Origin: Phycisphaerales bacterium UBA2421
Lineage (GTDB): Bacteria > Planctomycetota > Phycisphaerae > Tepidisphaerales > Tepidisphaeraceae
DNA length: 8,594 bases
Reading direction: 5' to 3'
Assembly: GCA_002343075.1 (NCBI GenBank)
Contig: DDRH01000063.1
Span: forward strand, 560-9,153
The notes beneath the pieces were generated by a model. That model saw only the letters and a program-made list of their open reading frames with translations, had not been told where the DNA came from and did not search any database. How positions within the stretch are numbered: the stretch's first letter is position 1; every line of letters starts with the position of its first letter. The translations under genes were made by a program, and so were the position numbers. This document shows, in pieces, positions 7,362 through 8,594 of the stretch.

Positions 7362-8354
7362 ATGAAGCCATTCACCAGCACAGTCGTCGGAAGCTATCCC
7401 CGCAACACCAGCGTGGAAGATACGCTCAAGAAACCGTCGCTCACGCGTCCCGAAGTCGATGACCTCATCAAGTGGGCCGCCAAGGACCAGGCCAGCCTCG
7501 GCCTCGACGTCATCACCGACGGCGAAGGCTATCGCGAGAACATGTACTACTTCTACCAGAAGCGCCTCGACGGTGTGACCTTCGATGCCATGCTCAAGCA
7601 GCAGTTCGGCACTGCCGGCTTCGAGATCGAATGCGCCCGCGTGGTCGATGAGATCAAAAACCCGCGCTTCGAGCTCGCCCGCAACTGGAAACTGGCCCGC
7701 GATGCCGCCCCGGCTCATGTTCGCGTGAAGCAAACCGTCACCGGCCCGCATGTGCTCACGCGCTTCAGCGTAAACGAACGGAAAGATTTGTATCCCGACG
7801 ATCAGGCGTTGTGCCGCGCTTATGCCAAGGTGTTGGCCGATGAGCTAAAGGAAGTCATCGCCGCTGGGTGCGACTACATTCAGTTTGATGAACCCATGTG
7901 GACCGAAAGCCCCGAAGAAAGCGAGTGGGCCGCCGGTATTTTGAACGAGTTGATTGATTCCCTGCCCAAAGTAAGAGTAGGCATGCACGTCTGCGGCGGC
8001 AACCCCCGCCGCAAACGCGTCTACTTCACCAAATACACCGACTTAGTCCCCGCCTTCCAAACCGTGAAAATCGACGAAGTCGTGCTCGAACACTGCACCC
8101 TCAGCTACGACCTGATGGACCTCTTCAAGCTGTGGGATTTTAAGGGCGATCTTGCCCTCGGCGTGATCGACCAACGCAGCGACGCCATCGAAACCCCCGA
8201 ACAAATCATCGACCGAGTCGAGCCCGCCATAAAAGTCTTCACCGACGACCGCCTGCTGCTAACCAGCGAATGCGGCTTCGGCCACGTGCCACTAGAGATC
8301 ACAAGAATGAAGACAGCGGCGCTGGTCGAGGCGTGCCGGCAGTTGCGGGAGTGA
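7362..8354 (+). CDS. Core MetE-type cobalamin-independent methionine synthase-like methyltransferase
   Basis: This 330-aa protein corresponds to the catalytic C-terminal barrel of methionine synthase MetE, which transfers a methyl group to the zinc-bound thiol of homocysteine. The zinc ligands are all recognisable: H209-x-C211 in GMHVCGGN, E243 in VVLEHC, and C304 in TSECGFGH. The C211-E243 gap is longer than in E. coli MetE, but the E243-C304 gap matches. Other family marks are TVVGSYPR (7-14), ITDGEGYRENM (51-61), VTGPHVLTRF (126-135) and QFDEPMW (174-180). Full-length MetE is about 750 aa; the N-terminal half is absent, as in archaeal MetE and bacterial core-MetE (Mes) proteins. Those may use methyl donors other than methyl-tetrahydrofolate-triglutamate. 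The ATG at 7362 has an AGGAAG eight bases upstream. A role in methionine synthesis is likely; another thiol methyltransferase or a CoM-lyase-like role cannot be excluded. Confidence 0.85.
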   Translation: MKPFTSTVVGSYPRNTSVEDTLKKPSLTRPEVDDLIKWAAKDQASLGLDVITDGEGYRENMYYFYQKRLDGVTFDAMLKQQFGTAGFEIECARVVDEIKNPRFELARNWKLARDAAPAHVRVKQTVTGPHVLTRFSVNERKDLYPDDQALCRAYAKVLADELKEVIAAGCDYIQFDEPMWTESPEESEWAAGILNELIDSLPKVRVGMHVCGGNPRRKRVYFTKYTDLVPAFQTVKIDEVVLEHCTLSYDLMDLFKLWDFKGDLALGVIDQRSDAIETPEQIIDRVEPAIKVFTDDRLLLTSECGFGHVPLEITRMKTAALVEACRQLRE

Positions 8355-8418
8355 GCTCACAACCGAGCACTGAATGAGCCTGTGGCGTGTCGACATACCA
8401 TCTTGCCAGTACGTTGGA

Positions 8419-8431
8419 GTGTGATTCACAC
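8419..8431. promoter_or_regulatory. 13-bp perfect palindrome upstream of a promoter
   Basis: GTGTGA and TCACAC are separated by a single T, giving an exact dyad. It ends 18 bases before the -35 box at 8450, in the usual place for an activator or an upstream repressor site. The half-sites look like those of CRP (TGTGA/TCACA), but CRP needs six bases between them and here there is one, so CRP itself is unlikely. Confidence 0.35.
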
Positions 8432-8449
8432 ATTGGGATTGCGTGTGTA

Positions 8450-8477
8450 TTGACAAATCACGAACGTCATGTAAAAG
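8450..8477 (+). promoter_or_regulatory. Probable sigma70-type promoter
   Basis: A perfect -35 box TTGACA (8450-8455) is followed by a 16-base spacer and TAAAAG (8472-8477), a four-of-six match to the -10 consensus. The surrounding 100 bases are visibly less GC-rich than the genes to the left. A transcript would begin near 8484, about 24 bases before the ATG at 8508. This is the best promoter in the window. Confidence 0.55.
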
Positions 8478-8507
8478 TTACCGACATCACTTACGGAAAG
8501 GGCGGCT

Positions 8508-8591
8508 ATGGGTAGGGACTTTGATCGGCTACAGAAGAATCGGAAACTAGATTCCCGCGCAGAGGAGCGCGGGGGGGGGGCGAGGCATTGA
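8508..8591 (+). CDS. Beginning of an unrecognised gene, probably broken by a G homopolymer
   Basis: An ATG at 8508 follows the promoter and an AAGGG ribosome binding site five bases upstream. It opens a frame beginning MGRDFDRLQKNRKLDS, rich in charged residues, which as written stops at TGA 8589-8591 after 27 residues. The frame crosses ten consecutive G bases (8571-8580). A count one lower or one higher would remove the stop and let the frame run out of the window. It is therefore either a very short peptide or, more likely, the 5' end of a longer gene with a length error in the G-run. I do not recognise the sequence. Confidence 0.3.
   Translation: MGRDFDRLQKNRKLDSRAEERGGGARH
8554..8573. 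repeat. GC-rich inverted repeat running into a 10-G tract
   Basis: CCCGCGC (8554-8560) and GCGCGGG (8567-8573) form a perfect seven-pair stem around the loop AGAGGA, and the G-run continues to 8580. Stable GC hairpins next to poly-G commonly stop or confuse sequencing, and this one lies within 20 bases of the window end. It lies inside the possible reading frame starting at 8508. Confidence 0.5.
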
Positions 8592-8594
8592 GTT

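Noticed and set aside
8355..8400. Terminator after the core-MetE gene
   Set aside because: Only short imperfect repeats (GCTCA/TGAGC) are present, without a T-tract.
8419..8431. CRP binding site
   Set aside because: The half-sites TGTGA/TCACA are separated by one base instead of six, so the geometry is wrong for CRP/FNR-type dimers.

Overview
The window comes from a high-GC Gram-negative bacterium. The LptE-type lipoprotein, the BamD-like outer-membrane assembly protein, the Tat-exported glycoamylase-family protein and the style of the EF-G all look like Planctomycetota, probably the Phycisphaerae side. That placement is inference from protein style, not a database result. The window holds seven confident genes, all intact except the EF-G gene, which is cut at the left edge, plus the possible beginning of an eighth at the right edge.

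Layout. Positions 1-2095 (+) carry nearly all of an elongation factor G gene (fusA), followed by a strong stem-loop that probably ends its transcript. Converging on it is a four-gene minus-strand cluster read from right to left: recO (DNA repair), a secreted BamD-like helical-repeat protein, an LptE-like outer-membrane lipoprotein, and a Tat-signal glycoamylase/GH144-type protein. The gaps are only 26, 38 and 30 bases, so the four are very likely one operon. A 254-base divergent spacer (6054-6307) with a perfect 9-bp dyad separates recO from a plus-strand extended-SDR sugar epimerase/dehydratase-like gene. After a further 79 bases comes a 330-aa core MetE-type zinc methyltransferase. The last 240 bases are less GC-rich and contain a 13-bp palindrome, a good sigma70-type promoter and a start codon for a gene that runs into a 10-G homopolymer near the window end.

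How the genes fit together. The minus-strand cluster couples a housekeeping repair gene to three envelope proteins. Two of these resemble parts of the outer-membrane building machinery (Bam and Lpt). The third is an exported enzyme of a family associated with beta-1,2-glucans. This suggests, without proving it, that the operon serves cell-envelope construction or periplasmic glucan handling. The epimerase and the short MetE homologue are probably metabolic genes with no evident functional link to each other. I see no mobile elements, CRISPR arrays, tRNAs or rRNAs. The most unusual items are the BamD-like protein without a lipobox, the glycosidase placed in an outer-membrane biogenesis operon, and the short MetE without the N-terminal half.
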